Source of the DNA: DAOTWP01 sp034435675
GTDB taxonomy: Bacteria > Chloroflexota > Anaerolineae > Aggregatilineales > Phototrophicaceae
Length of the DNA: 24,710 nucleotides
NCBI GenBank assembly: GCA_034435675.1
Contig: DAOTWP010000057.1
Location: 1-24,710, forward strand
Direction: 5' to 3'
Shown: positions 14,963 to 22,395 of the stretch, piece after piece
How positions within the stretch are numbered: the first letter of the stretch is position 1
Layout: each line of letters opens with the position of its first letter
Notes under the pieces: generated by a model
Told to the model about the DNA's origin: nothing
What the model saw: only the letters and a program-made list of their open reading frames with translations
The model's database searches: none
Translations under genes and position numbers: made by a program

Positions 14963-16246
14963 TTATTTCAGCGCTGCTTCAAGGTCGCGCACACGGATCG
15001 CTGCCGCATGCCGGTGGGCGTCCATGCCCTCAAAAGTGGACTGCGTCACCGTGTATTTCGCCAGTTCAAGCGACGCCGAATCATCCACTTCCATGTGGGT
15101 AATCACCTTCAGGAACATGCCCACCCACAATCCGCCAGTATAACGGGCGGCTGCGCCAGTTGGCAGAATGTGGTTGGGACCGGCGATCTTATCGGCGTAG
15201 ACTTCGGGCGTGCGTTCACCCAGGAACAGGGAACCGTAGGACTTCAACCAGCCCATAACTTCTCGCGGGTCTTTCGCGTGGACTTCGAGGTGTTCCGGCG
15301 CGTATTCGTTGGCGTATTCCGCCGCTTCCTGAAGCGTATCGGTAACAATTACGCTGCCCTTGTTCTCCCACGAAGCACGGGCGGTGGCTTCGGTGGTGCG
15401 CTGCTTGAGCTGCACCTCAATCTCATCCAGCACAGCGCGGGCGAGCGCTGCGGATGTCGTGACCAGACAACCGCGCGCATTTGGATCATGTTCGCACTGC
15501 GCCAGCAGGTCTGCCGCGATATATTCGGCATTGCCGGTTTCGTCCGCCAGCACAAGGCATTCGCTCGGTCCGGCGAGAAAATCAATGCCCACTGTACCAA
15601 AAATCTGCCGCTTGGCTTCGGCAACATACTTGTTGCCCGGTCCAACAACCAGATCAACCGGAGCGATCGTTTCTGTCCCGTAAGCCATCGCGCCAATCGC
15701 CTGTGCGCCGCCCAGACAGTAGATTTCGTCAACACCCATCTTCCACATGGTATACAGAATACCAGGGTTCATTGAGCCGTCGGGACCAGGTGGGCAGCAG
15801 GCGATAATGCGCTTGACCCCGGCTGCTTTTGCTGGCATGACCGACATCACCGCAGAGGTCAGACAGGGATAACGCCCGGCAGGTACATAGCACCCTGCCG
15901 ACTCCACGGGGATAATCCGCTGCCCCATTTTCATGCCCGGCGCGATTTCCTTCTCGAACTCGACCATGCTCTCGCGCTGAGCGCGGGCAAACGCCCCCAC
16001 ATGCTCAATGGCGTAATCCAGTTCTTCGACCACTGCGGGCGGCAGTTCGTTCCTCGCCTCGGCAGCCTCTTCTGCCGTGATGCGGAACGAGGGCGGATCG
16101 AAATTATCGAACTTTTTGGAATAATGGTGCAGCGCGGCATCCCCTTCTTTTTTCACCTTTTCCAGAATCGCCTGAACCGTCTGCTGCAATTCACGCACGT
16201 CTGCCTCGGTGACGGGTACTTCTGCTTTAAGAATTTGCCTGCTCAC
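14963..16246 (-). CDS. Histidinol dehydrogenase-family NAD-dependent dehydrogenase
   Basis: The 427-residue protein belongs to the zinc-dependent histidinol dehydrogenase family, which oxidises an alcohol to an acid in two NAD steps. All key residues of E. coli HisD have counterparts at a constant offset: Gln250 and His253 (zinc, LLAQCEHD), Glu318-His319 (catalytic, APEHLE), Asp352 (zinc, ADKIAGPNH), His359, Glu406 and His411 (zinc). It could be true HisD, but no other histidine gene is nearby. The family also includes catabolic members such as sulfopropanediol dehydrogenase. Its operon with SnoaL-like genes favours a non-histidine role (inference). Translation starts at GTG, seven bases after a strong AAGGAG. 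Confidence 0.85.
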   Translation of the reverse strand: MSRQILKAEVPVTEADVRELQQTVQAILEKVKKEGDAALHHYSKKFDNFDPPSFRITAEEAAEARNELPPAVVEELDYAIEHVGAFARAQRESMVEFEKEIAPGMKMGQRIIPVESAGCYVPAGRYPCLTSAVMSVMPAKAAGVKRIIACCPPGPDGSMNPGILYTMWKMGVDEIYCLGGAQAIGAMAYGTETIAPVDLVVGPGNKYVAEAKRQIFGTVGIDFLAGPSECLVLADETGNAEYIAADLLAQCEHDPNARGCLVTTSAALARAVLDEIEVQLKQRTTEATARASWENKGSVIVTDTLQEAAEYANEYAPEHLEVHAKDPREVMGWLKSYGSLFLGERTPEVYADKIAGPNHILPTGAAARYTGGLWVGMFLKVITHMEVDDSASLELAKYTVTQSTFEGMDAHRHAAAIRVRDLEAALK

Positions 16247-16300
16247 AGTTGGTCTCCTTGATCTAGAGTGGCAGAGTCGCTATGATTACGTATTCACATC

Positions 16301-16328
16301 ATTGTAGCGCAGGTTACGCAATGTTCAA
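16301..16328 (-). promoter_or_regulatory. Candidate sigma-70-type promoter for the dehydrogenase/SnoaL operon
   Basis: On the minus strand, TTGAAC (16328-16323) and TACAAT (16306-16301) are separated by 16 bases, about 55 bases upstream of the GTG start at 16246. This is a good match to -35 and -10 consensus elements, but it is found by eye only. Confidence 0.45.
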
Positions 16329-16430
16329 TTCCATTGGCTAGACCATTGCAAAGACCTATGCAGCAGGCGTCTCTACGGCGCATCGGTCCGCTGTTGGCAC
16401 CTGCCGAACACGCTGAACGCAGAGACCCGC

Positions 16431-16450
16431 CTGAGAAGGGCTGAGAAGGG
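16431..16450. repeat. Tandem 10-base repeat providing the nitrilase ribosome binding site
   Basis: CTGAGAAGGG occurs twice in a row. The second copy places GAAGGG nine bases before the ATG at 16460 and only three before the GTG at 16454, which favours the ATG as start. Confidence 0.6.
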
Positions 16451-16459
16451 CTGGTGCAT

Positions 16460-17311
16460 ATGCTCCCATTTGGAATCGCCGGTGTTCAAATGCATGTTGC
16501 CACAAAGGAGAGTAATCTCCCCGCGATGAAACGCAAACTGGCGGAACTCACTGCGTTTTATCCCTGGGTGCAGATGGTCGTTTTCAGCGAGCTGGCACCG
16601 CTGGGATCAACGCTCGCCAATGCACAGCCGCTGCCCGGTCCGCTGGAGGCTGAATTGCGCGCGCTGGCTGCCCAATACGGCATCTGGCTGATTCCGGGGT
16701 CCATGTTCGAGCGCGTGGATGACCGGATTTACAACACCGCGCTGGTGATCAACCCGTCGGGGGCAGTGGTCGGACGCTATCGCAAAATGTTCCCTTTTTA
16801 CCCTTACGAGGACGGCACGGCGGCGGGGGATCAGTTCCTGGTGTTCGATGTGCCGCAGGTCGGGCGCTTTGGCGTCATCATCTGCTATGACCTGTGGTTC
16901 CCCGAAACCACGCGCACGCTGGCAGCGCTGGGGGCGGAGGTGATTTTGCAGCCAACCATGACGACCACCATTGACCGCGAACTGGAACTGTGTATCCTGC
17001 GCGCCTGTTCGGCGATGAATCAGTGCTACCTGTGGGGCATCAATGGCGTGGGCAGCGGCGGTGTGGGGCGTTCGATGGTGTGCAGCCCGGAAGGACGCAT
17101 TCTCTATGAGGCAGGCAGCGGGGAGGAAGTCTTCGCGCTGGAGGTGGACTTTGAGCTGGTGCGCTACACACGCCAGCGCGGCACTTTGCGGCTGGGACAG
17201 GTGCTGAAGAATTTCCGCGATGCGCCGGTTACATTCGACATCTACCAGCCCGGCACGCCGCGCCCCTTTCTGGACTCGCTCGGTGCGCTGTACCGGGACC
17301 GCCGTTCCTGA
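16460..17311 (+). CDS. Nitrilase-superfamily carbon-nitrogen hydrolase
   Basis: The 283-residue protein has the Glu-Lys-Cys triad of the superfamily: Glu44 in FSELAPLG, Lys109 in YRKMFPF and Cys142 in IICYDLWFPE. The auxiliary Glu117 is visible in YPYEDG. Such enzymes hydrolyse amides, carbamoyl compounds or nitriles in the cytoplasm, releasing ammonia or an amine. The motifs resemble the aliphatic amidase or carbamoylase branches more than true nitrilases, but the substrate cannot be assigned. I prefer the ATG at 16460 over the upstream GTG at 16454. It is divergent from the dehydrogenase operon and lies about 95 bases before a SnoaL-like gene, with which it is probably co-transcribed. Confidence 0.85.
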   Translation: MLPFGIAGVQMHVATKESNLPAMKRKLAELTAFYPWVQMVVFSELAPLGSTLANAQPLPGPLEAELRALAAQYGIWLIPGSMFERVDDRIYNTALVINPSGAVVGRYRKMFPFYPYEDGTAAGDQFLVFDVPQVGRFGVIICYDLWFPETTRTLAALGAEVILQPTMTTTIDRELELCILRACSAMNQCYLWGINGVGSGGVGRSMVCSPEGRILYEAGSGEEVFALEVDFELVRYTRQRGTLRLGQVLKNFRDAPVTFDIYQPGTPRPFLDSLGALYRDRRS

Positions 17312-17406
17312 GTGGTGTATGCAGCCAGGATGCGCCTTGTTGATAAAGTTTGACCTGACGGAGTACCGGCTGGTACTCGCCTGAAAAAGTGAAAGCGTGT
17401 TAACCG

Positions 17407-18543
17407 ATGGACGACCAACCAAAACCCCTGATGACCCTGACAAACGACAACCTGGGCAGGCAGCACATGCCCAAGGATTTTGCCATTTCGGTAGACAGTT
17501 ACTATAAGGGCGGTACTGACCGCTTTTTGCTGAACCCCAAAACCGAACGCACCCAGCCGATGAGAGGCTTTGACGCGGACTACACCGATATCATTGACTA
17601 TATCGTGCGGATTACACACCGCATCTGGGAAGAATACAACGTCGGACTGATCTACGACTACTACCGCCACAACTCGCGGGTGATGGATGATTACGCCGTA
17701 ATTCACGGGCGGGAAACGATTGTCGAAAACACATTGATGACGATCAACGCCTTTCCCGATGTGCGCGGTTACGCCGACGAGATCATCTGGGCAGGCAGCG
17801 AGGATGTCGGGTTTCACACCTCGCACCGCGCGGTGCTAGTCGGGCATAATACCGGCTTCAGCCATTACGGACCCCCCACCAACCGGAAAGTATCCTACTG
17901 GGTGATTGCGGACTGTCTCTCCATCGAAAACGAAATCTATGAGGAATGGGTACTCTACAATACCACATCGGTCATGCGCCAGTTGGGGCTGGATGTCTTC
18001 ACGCTGGCGCGGGAAATCACCCCACCGATAGACTTCAGCGGGATGAAAGACCCGCGTTCCGGCGAACCGCAGCGCCTGCCGGGGTTGGGCAAACCGCCGA
18101 CACTGCCGCCCTATACAGGACAGGGGTTTGACGTGGAGGATTTTGTGCGCCGGGCGTTCCACGAAATCTGGAACTGGCGTCTGCTCGGCAAAGTCAACGA
18201 CTGTTACGCCAGCAATGTGCGTTTTCACGGCGCTGGAGACCGGGAACTGTATGGCACCGGGCAGGTGCGCGCCTATTTCATGTCTGTCCTCGCCATGTTC
18301 CCCAACCTCGCCCACCAGATTGACCATCTCTACTGGCTGGGTAACGACGCCGAAGGTTACAAAGTGAGCGTGCGCTGGAGCATCGAAGGGTCACATCGCG
18401 GTCCGGGGCTGTACGGCAAGCCAACCGGCAAGCCTGTCTCGATGTGGGGCATTTCTCAACTGACCATCCGGGGCGGCAAGATTCTGGAAGAATGGCACCT
18501 GTTCAACGAGTTCGCGGTCATGCAGCAGATTCTGCTGGGTTAA
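17407..18543 (+). CDS. Double-domain SnoaL/NTF2-like protein (paralogue 3)
   Basis: The 378-residue protein has two SnoaL/NTF2-like modules (about 55-190 and 235-375). It shares many aligned blocks with the protein at 12705-13802: a QPM.GFD.DY...DYI.R entry, THRIWEEYNVGLIYDYY, a SHYGPPTNRK turn, an EEWV helix, then ALARE or TLARE, and in the second half EIWNWRLLGKVNDCYASN and GLYGKPTGK. The two are clearly paralogues on opposite strands. There is no signal peptide or membrane segment, so it is probably cytoplasmic. The substrate is unknown. The start is the ATG at 17407, with a weak ribosome binding site; an ATG at 17467 is an alternative. It converges on the alpha/beta hydrolase gene 30 bases away. 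Confidence 0.73.
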   Translation: MDDQPKPLMTLTNDNLGRQHMPKDFAISVDSYYKGGTDRFLLNPKTERTQPMRGFDADYTDIIDYIVRITHRIWEEYNVGLIYDYYRHNSRVMDDYAVIHGRETIVENTLMTINAFPDVRGYADEIIWAGSEDVGFHTSHRAVLVGHNTGFSHYGPPTNRKVSYWVIADCLSIENEIYEEWVLYNTTSVMRQLGLDVFTLAREITPPIDFSGMKDPRSGEPQRLPGLGKPPTLPPYTGQGFDVEDFVRRAFHEIWNWRLLGKVNDCYASNVRFHGAGDRELYGTGQVRAYFMSVLAMFPNLAHQIDHLYWLGNDAEGYKVSVRWSIEGSHRGPGLYGKPTGKPVSMWGISQLTIRGGKILEEWHLFNEFAVMQQILLG

Positions 18544-18573
18544 CAGCCTGCCAGGGGGTGGAAATGGGGCGGC

Positions 18574-19308
18574 TCAGTCTGCCTGCCAGATACCTGCTCC
18601 GGTGAGCCAGTCACGCAGCGCCGCTGTCACAAGTTCCGGTTGTTCCAGCGTGCTCAGGTGACCGCAGTGTTCGATAATCACCAGGCGCGAGTCGGGGATG
18701 CGCTGCGCCATCGCTTCGTGCAGGGCGACCGGGCAGACCTGATCCTCACGCCCGGTCAAGACGAGCGTTGGGCAGGTGATGCGATGCAGTTCGGGCAGAC
18801 TGTCAGGTCGGGCAAGCTGCGCCCGTATCTGGTTGATAAAGCCCTGTACCCCAATGTGCTCTGCCATCGCCAGCACTGTTTGGCGCAGTTCCTGGTCGCG
18901 CTGGTGGTCAGGATGCAGCATGAGGTCTTTCAGAAAATCGGTTGTGATGGCACGGAACTCGCCCAGCACAGCCATCCCGGCGAAGCGCTGCTGGCGGGCG
19001 ATGGTTTCGGGCGCGGCAGCTCTGGGATTGGTGTTCAACAGGGCAAGGCGCGTTACACGCTGCGGGGCGCGGCGCATGATTTCCAGCGCGACAATGCCGC
19101 CGTAGGACAACCCGGCGAGCGCGAACCGCGGCGGGGCAATCCGCAGTACGTCGTTCGCGGTTGCCTCCAGCGTGTCCGACTGGCTCACATCGCCGACGAT
19201 CGCTTCCGCCACATCCGCCAGGTGCGTGACCTGGTGCGCAAACAGCGACGCATCACACAGCGTTCCAGGCAGTAGTATCAGGGTGGGCTTATCGGTCAGT
19301 TTCGCCAT
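18574..19308 (-). CDS. Alpha/beta-fold hydrolase
   Basis: The 244-residue protein has a complete alpha/beta-hydrolase catalytic set: the oxyanion region LLPGTLCDASLF (about 12-23), the nucleophile elbow GLSYGG (about 66-71), Asp in TGREDQVCP (about 195-203) and His in CGHLSTLEQPE (about 220-230). It has no signal peptide and is probably a cytoplasmic esterase, thioesterase, lactonase or C-C hydrolase. The substrate is unknown. It may belong functionally with the neighbouring amidohydrolase/SnoaL cluster because it lies next to it, but it is convergent and not co-transcribed. The ATG at 19308 has no strong ribosome binding site. Confidence 0.85.
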   Translation of the reverse strand: MAKLTDKPTLILLPGTLCDASLFAHQVTHLADVAEAIVGDVSQSDTLEATANDVLRIAPPRFALAGLSYGGIVALEIMRRAPQRVTRLALLNTNPRAAAPETIARQQRFAGMAVLGEFRAITTDFLKDLMLHPDHQRDQELRQTVLAMAEHIGVQGFINQIRAQLARPDSLPELHRITCPTLVLTGREDQVCPVALHEAMAQRIPDSRLVIIEHCGHLSTLEQPELVTAALRDWLTGAGIWQAD

Positions 19309-19382
19309 CAGGGGACACCAGGCAGTATGATTGCCGCTTCAGGAAGGGCACACAGGACGGATCACCGGGCATCCGCCGCTGC

Positions 19383-20396
19383 CTAATCTTCGGGACCAAT
19401 TCCGCGCACCGACCGACGAATCATCAAACGACCGGGGATCAACCGCAGCACGGGCTTACTGGTCGGGTCTTCGATTTTTTCCTGCATCAGATCAATGGTC
19501 GTGGAGACCATAACATCAACCTGCTGCGCCATTGTCGTTAACTGGTAGGCGGGCCAGGCAGACATGGGCATGTCATCGAACCCAACAATCGAGACATCTT
19601 CAGGCACACGCAGTCCCAGTCCGTAGCGGGCGGCATCCATCGCGCCCAGCGCCATGTTGTCGCTCGCGCAGAAAATCGCATCAGGCGGATTCGCCAGGGA
19701 CAGCAAGCGCAGCGCCGCAGCATAGCCTGACTGGTAGGTGAAATCGCCTTCTTCGCGCAGCCACTCGGTCACGCCGCGCTCGCGCATCCGGTCGCTGAAC
19801 CCCTTTTCCCGATCCGTGTTCGTGGAGGCGTTCATCTGACCTGAAATATACGCGATGTTCTGGTGCGCGGTATCCAGCAGCAGGTTGGCGATATTGCGTC
19901 CCCCTTCAACGTTATCCGTGCAGACAGCATTTGCATTGGAATCAAGGACATAGCGATTAAAGAGGATTACCGGGATACCGTAGCTCAGGCATTTGTCAGC
20001 AATTTCAGTGGAGAGCGTTGCGGAGGTGACAATCAGCGCATCTACCCGGTGCTGCATGATATGCGGCATGATGTCGTCAATATCCTGGTTGGGGGCAGCG
20101 GTGAACAACAGCGTTTGTTTTTCCATTTCCCGGAAGCGCTGAAGGAATTTCTCCAGCACATAGGGATAAAACGGGCTGGTGAGGTTAGCCATCACAATGC
20201 CGATAATATTCGTGTGCTGCGTCGTCAAACTCCGGGCAATTGCGTTCGGGATATAGCCTAACTGGTTGGCAGCCGCCAGGACACGTTCGCGTTTGTCCGG
20301 CGCCACCTTATCCATATCACTGAACACGCGTGAAACTGTTGATTGTGAAACGCCTGCCAGCAGCGCTACATCAATAGAGGTTACTCGTTTTGTCAT
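19383..20396 (-). CDS. LacI-family transcriptional regulator
   Basis: The 337-residue regulator has an N-terminal LacI helix-turn-helix (SIDVALLAGVSQSTVSRVF, about 6-24) and the hinge sequence LGYIPNAIARSL (about 47-58). A periplasmic-binding-protein-like effector domain follows, with IIGIVMANLTSPFYPYVLE, AIFCASDNMALGAM and VSIVGFDDMPMS. It most likely represses the divergent sugar transporter operon until a sugar binds. The ATG at 20396 follows AAGGG by four bases and gives the standard family N-terminus; an upstream in-frame start at 20429 would add 11 atypical residues. Effector and operator are unknown; a candidate operator is listed at 20695-20717. Confidence 0.92.
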   Translation of the reverse strand: MTKRVTSIDVALLAGVSQSTVSRVFSDMDKVAPDKRERVLAAANQLGYIPNAIARSLTTQHTNIIGIVMANLTSPFYPYVLEKFLQRFREMEKQTLLFTAAPNQDIDDIMPHIMQHRVDALIVTSATLSTEIADKCLSYGIPVILFNRYVLDSNANAVCTDNVEGGRNIANLLLDTAHQNIAYISGQMNASTNTDREKGFSDRMRERGVTEWLREEGDFTYQSGYAAALRLLSLANPPDAIFCASDNMALGAMDAARYGLGLRVPEDVSIVGFDDMPMSAWPAYQLTTMAQQVDVMVSTTIDLMQEKIEDPTSKPVLRLIPGRLMIRRSVRGIGPED

Positions 20397-20694
20397 AATT
20401 CCCTTTAGTCTTAGGGCATATGGCAGCAAATGAAAGTGCGACTGCGACCACCGGCAACCTTACAGGAAACCCAGTCGAAGCGCATGATGTCCATATGATA
20501 ACAATAACGGAACTGACACAGAAGACGCAAGACCGTGTCAGGTCTGGGAATTTGCCGCCTACTGCGCTGTTGAACCATCCCTGATGTTGTCTTTGGTGCA
20601 TGCACCGCGCGCAACCGCGTGCGAAACACGATCAATTCTGACTACGTATTCAATCAAGCCGCGAACTATCACAGCCCTGAAAACAATTGACCTG

Positions 20695-20717
20695 CCGTGA
20701 CAGACCGGTTGTCACGG
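20695..20717. promoter_or_regulatory. Candidate operator: inverted repeat upstream of sugar ABC operon
   Basis: CCGTGACA and TGTCACGG are perfect 8-bp inverted arms separated by GACCGGT, with an ACCGGT palindrome inside. The position about 50 bases upstream of the candidate -35 element, next to a LacI-family gene, suits a regulator site. It is not the classic short LacI-family palindrome, so the assignment is tentative. Confidence 0.4.
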
Positions 20718-20762
20718 AAATTGGGTGCAAAATGCCGGTGATTCAAGCGGAAATGTGGATAT

Positions 20763-20792
20763 TTGCAAAGTTACGGGCGGATATGCTAAAGT
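20763..20792 (+). promoter_or_regulatory. Candidate promoter of sugar ABC transporter operon
   Basis: TTGCAA (20763-20768) and TAAAGT (20787-20792) are spaced 18 bases apart, leaving a leader of roughly 90 bases before the solute-binding protein gene. The match to consensus is moderate. Confidence 0.35.
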
Positions 20793-20849
20793 AAGTGTGA
20801 ATACCTATGCAGTACGCAATCGCAGTGTGTAGTACATCGTTTTTTTAGT

Positions 20850-20880
20850 TGTAGTGACCCTTTTCAGGGGCTACAGGAGA
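20850..20880 (+). promoter_or_regulatory. Leader hairpin and ribosome binding site of solute-binding protein
   Basis: TGTAG (20850-20854) can pair with CTACA (20871-20875), and CCC with GGG inside them, forming a weak hairpin that ends at the AGGAGA ribosome binding site (20875-20880), eight bases before the ATG at 20889. It might influence translation. Confidence 0.4.
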
Positions 20881-20888
20881 GAGAACCG

Positions 20889-22256
20889 ATGAAAGTTCAA
20901 CGAATATTGTTTGTAGTGGTTCTTTGTTTCGTTCTTGTGGTCACGGCACTGGGCATCCAGGCACAGGATAATCCTGATATTCTGGACCCGGCGACCTTCG
21001 GTCTCGAGACCGGTACGCCGTATGCAGGAACCACACTCAGGTTCCTGATTTGCTGCAACACAGCACAGCAGTTCGCCCTGCTGGACAAGATGACGGAAGA
21101 GGAATTCACCCCGATGACCGGCATCACCGTTGAATGGGGCGATATTCCCTTTGGCAATTTCCAGGAAGCGCTGTACCTGGAAGCCAGCAACCCCAACACA
21201 GACTATGATGTTGTGGCATGGGTCGATGCCTGGGGCACGAATATCAGGGATTTCCTGTATCCCCTGAATGACTTTGTGACCCAGTATGGCATTGATATGA
21301 CGGACTACTCCCCGGCTTATGTGAGCGCCTCGATGATGGGCAGCGAAGATACGATCTACGGGCTGCCGTTCCGTGGTCACCCGCAGATTCTGTATTATCG
21401 CACAGATGTGTTGGCTGAACTCGGCGTTGAACCGCCCCAGACATGGCAGGATGTCAGCCGCATTGGCGCGATGATGCGCGAAGCGGGCATGGATATGATG
21501 CCCATTTCGATGTACTACGGGCTTAACGTGGATCAGAATCTCTTTAACTGGTACAGCCATCTGTGGGGTGCTGGTACTGACATCTTCGACGAAAACTGGG
21601 AACCGGTATTCAACAGTCCCGTCGGTGTTGAAGCAACGATCCAGTACCTGAGCTATCTGCGCGATGGCTACACCGCAGAGCAGTCCACCGCGTTGAACGA
21701 AGGCGATGCGTGGCAGGAAGTGCTTGATGGTCGCGCGGCGATGTACGTCGGCTGGTGGTGGCGCTATTCGAGCATGCTCGGTTCGGCACTGCCCGAAGTC
21801 GCGGGCAATGCGGGTATTGCCCCTGCCCCTGGTTGGGAAGGTGGTTCAATCGCTTCCTATGGTTATCTGTGGCCTGTCGGTGTCTTCGCACAGTCCGAAA
21901 ATATTGATGCCTCGCTGCAATTCCTGCGCTGGCTGACACACCCGATCACTGAACTGCGCGGCGTCTCCAATGAAACCGGCGATCCCGCCTACGATAACAA
22001 TGTTGCGGTGCGGACCTCAGTGCTGCGCGACGAAAACTACAATGCCCGCTTCAATAACCTGGGCAACGTCGCTGCCGACATTCTGGCGAATGCACGTACC
22101 ATTCCGTTGATCCCTGAATACACAGAGATCATCCCGATCCTTGCTGAGGCGATCAACCAACTGGCGGTTGACCCGAATGCGGATATTCAGGCAGTGCTGG
22201 ATGCAGCAGCGGCAGATGTCCGTGACGTCATGGACGCCGCCGGCTACTACGACTGA
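20889..22256 (+). CDS. Sugar ABC transporter solute-binding protein (family 1)
   Basis: The 455-residue protein is an extracellular solute-binding protein of the carbohydrate (MalE/UgpB-like) type. The N-terminus has a hydrophobic signal core (about 6-21) and an Ala-X-Ala-like end near GIQAQ. Mature features include TLRFLICCNT, a GITVEWGDIPFGNFQEALYL segment, YGLPFRGHPQILYYRTDVLA (the family's G.P....A/P..LYYN-type block) and FLRWLTHPITE. No lipobox Cys follows the signal core, so it may be anchored by an uncleaved signal or be freely secreted. It is the first gene of the transporter operon and is divergent from the LacI regulator. The sugar is unknown. Confidence 0.9.
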   Translation: MKVQRILFVVVLCFVLVVTALGIQAQDNPDILDPATFGLETGTPYAGTTLRFLICCNTAQQFALLDKMTEEEFTPMTGITVEWGDIPFGNFQEALYLEASNPNTDYDVVAWVDAWGTNIRDFLYPLNDFVTQYGIDMTDYSPAYVSASMMGSEDTIYGLPFRGHPQILYYRTDVLAELGVEPPQTWQDVSRIGAMMREAGMDMMPISMYYGLNVDQNLFNWYSHLWGAGTDIFDENWEPVFNSPVGVEATIQYLSYLRDGYTAEQSTALNEGDAWQEVLDGRAAMYVGWWWRYSSMLGSALPEVAGNAGIAPAPGWEGGSIASYGYLWPVGVFAQSENIDASLQFLRWLTHPITELRGVSNETGDPAYDNNVAVRTSVLRDENYNARFNNLGNVAADILANARTIPLIPEYTEIIPILAEAINQLAVDPNADIQAVLDAAAADVRDVMDAAGYYD

Positions 22257-22270
22257 CCGATAGAAAGCCG

Positions 22271-22297
22271 AATGGGGCATGGCGAACATGCCCCATT
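22271..22297 (+). promoter_or_regulatory. Intercistronic stem-loop between solute-binding protein and permease
   Basis: AATGGGGCATG (22271-22281) and CATGCCCCATT (22287-22297) are perfect 11-bp arms with a five-base GCGAA loop, starting 14 bases after the stop codon. The following CCTTGCTTCTG is only mildly T-rich. The position suits a partial terminator or mRNA-stabilising structure that raises solute-binding protein levels over permease levels. Confidence 0.7.
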
Positions 22298-22395
22298 CCT
22301 TGCTTCTGATTACTATCCTGGCAAGTGTGCTGCTGTGTAGAGGTTGCTATGCTATCTCGCACATAAAACCAGAATTTGAAAGCAGGTCCCCATTT

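Larger units (their letters stand above)
20397..20888. other. Divergent regulatory region between LacI regulator and sugar transporter
   Basis: About 490 bases without a convincing gene. The right half holds an inverted repeat (20695-20717), a candidate promoter (20763-20792) and a leader hairpin with a strong ribosome binding site (20850-20880). CGTATTCAAT lies at 20645. Nothing was recognised in 20430-20640. Confidence 0.6.

Noticed and set aside
14963..16246. The dehydrogenase as part of a histidine biosynthesis operon
   Set aside because: None of the neighbouring genes is a his gene. Catalytic residues fit the family generally and do not by themselves prove histidinol as substrate.
22279..22395. 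Upstream start for the first sugar permease
   Set aside because: It would begin inside the intercistronic hairpin and add 39 atypical residues. MRKNKR at 22396 gives the usual family N-terminus.
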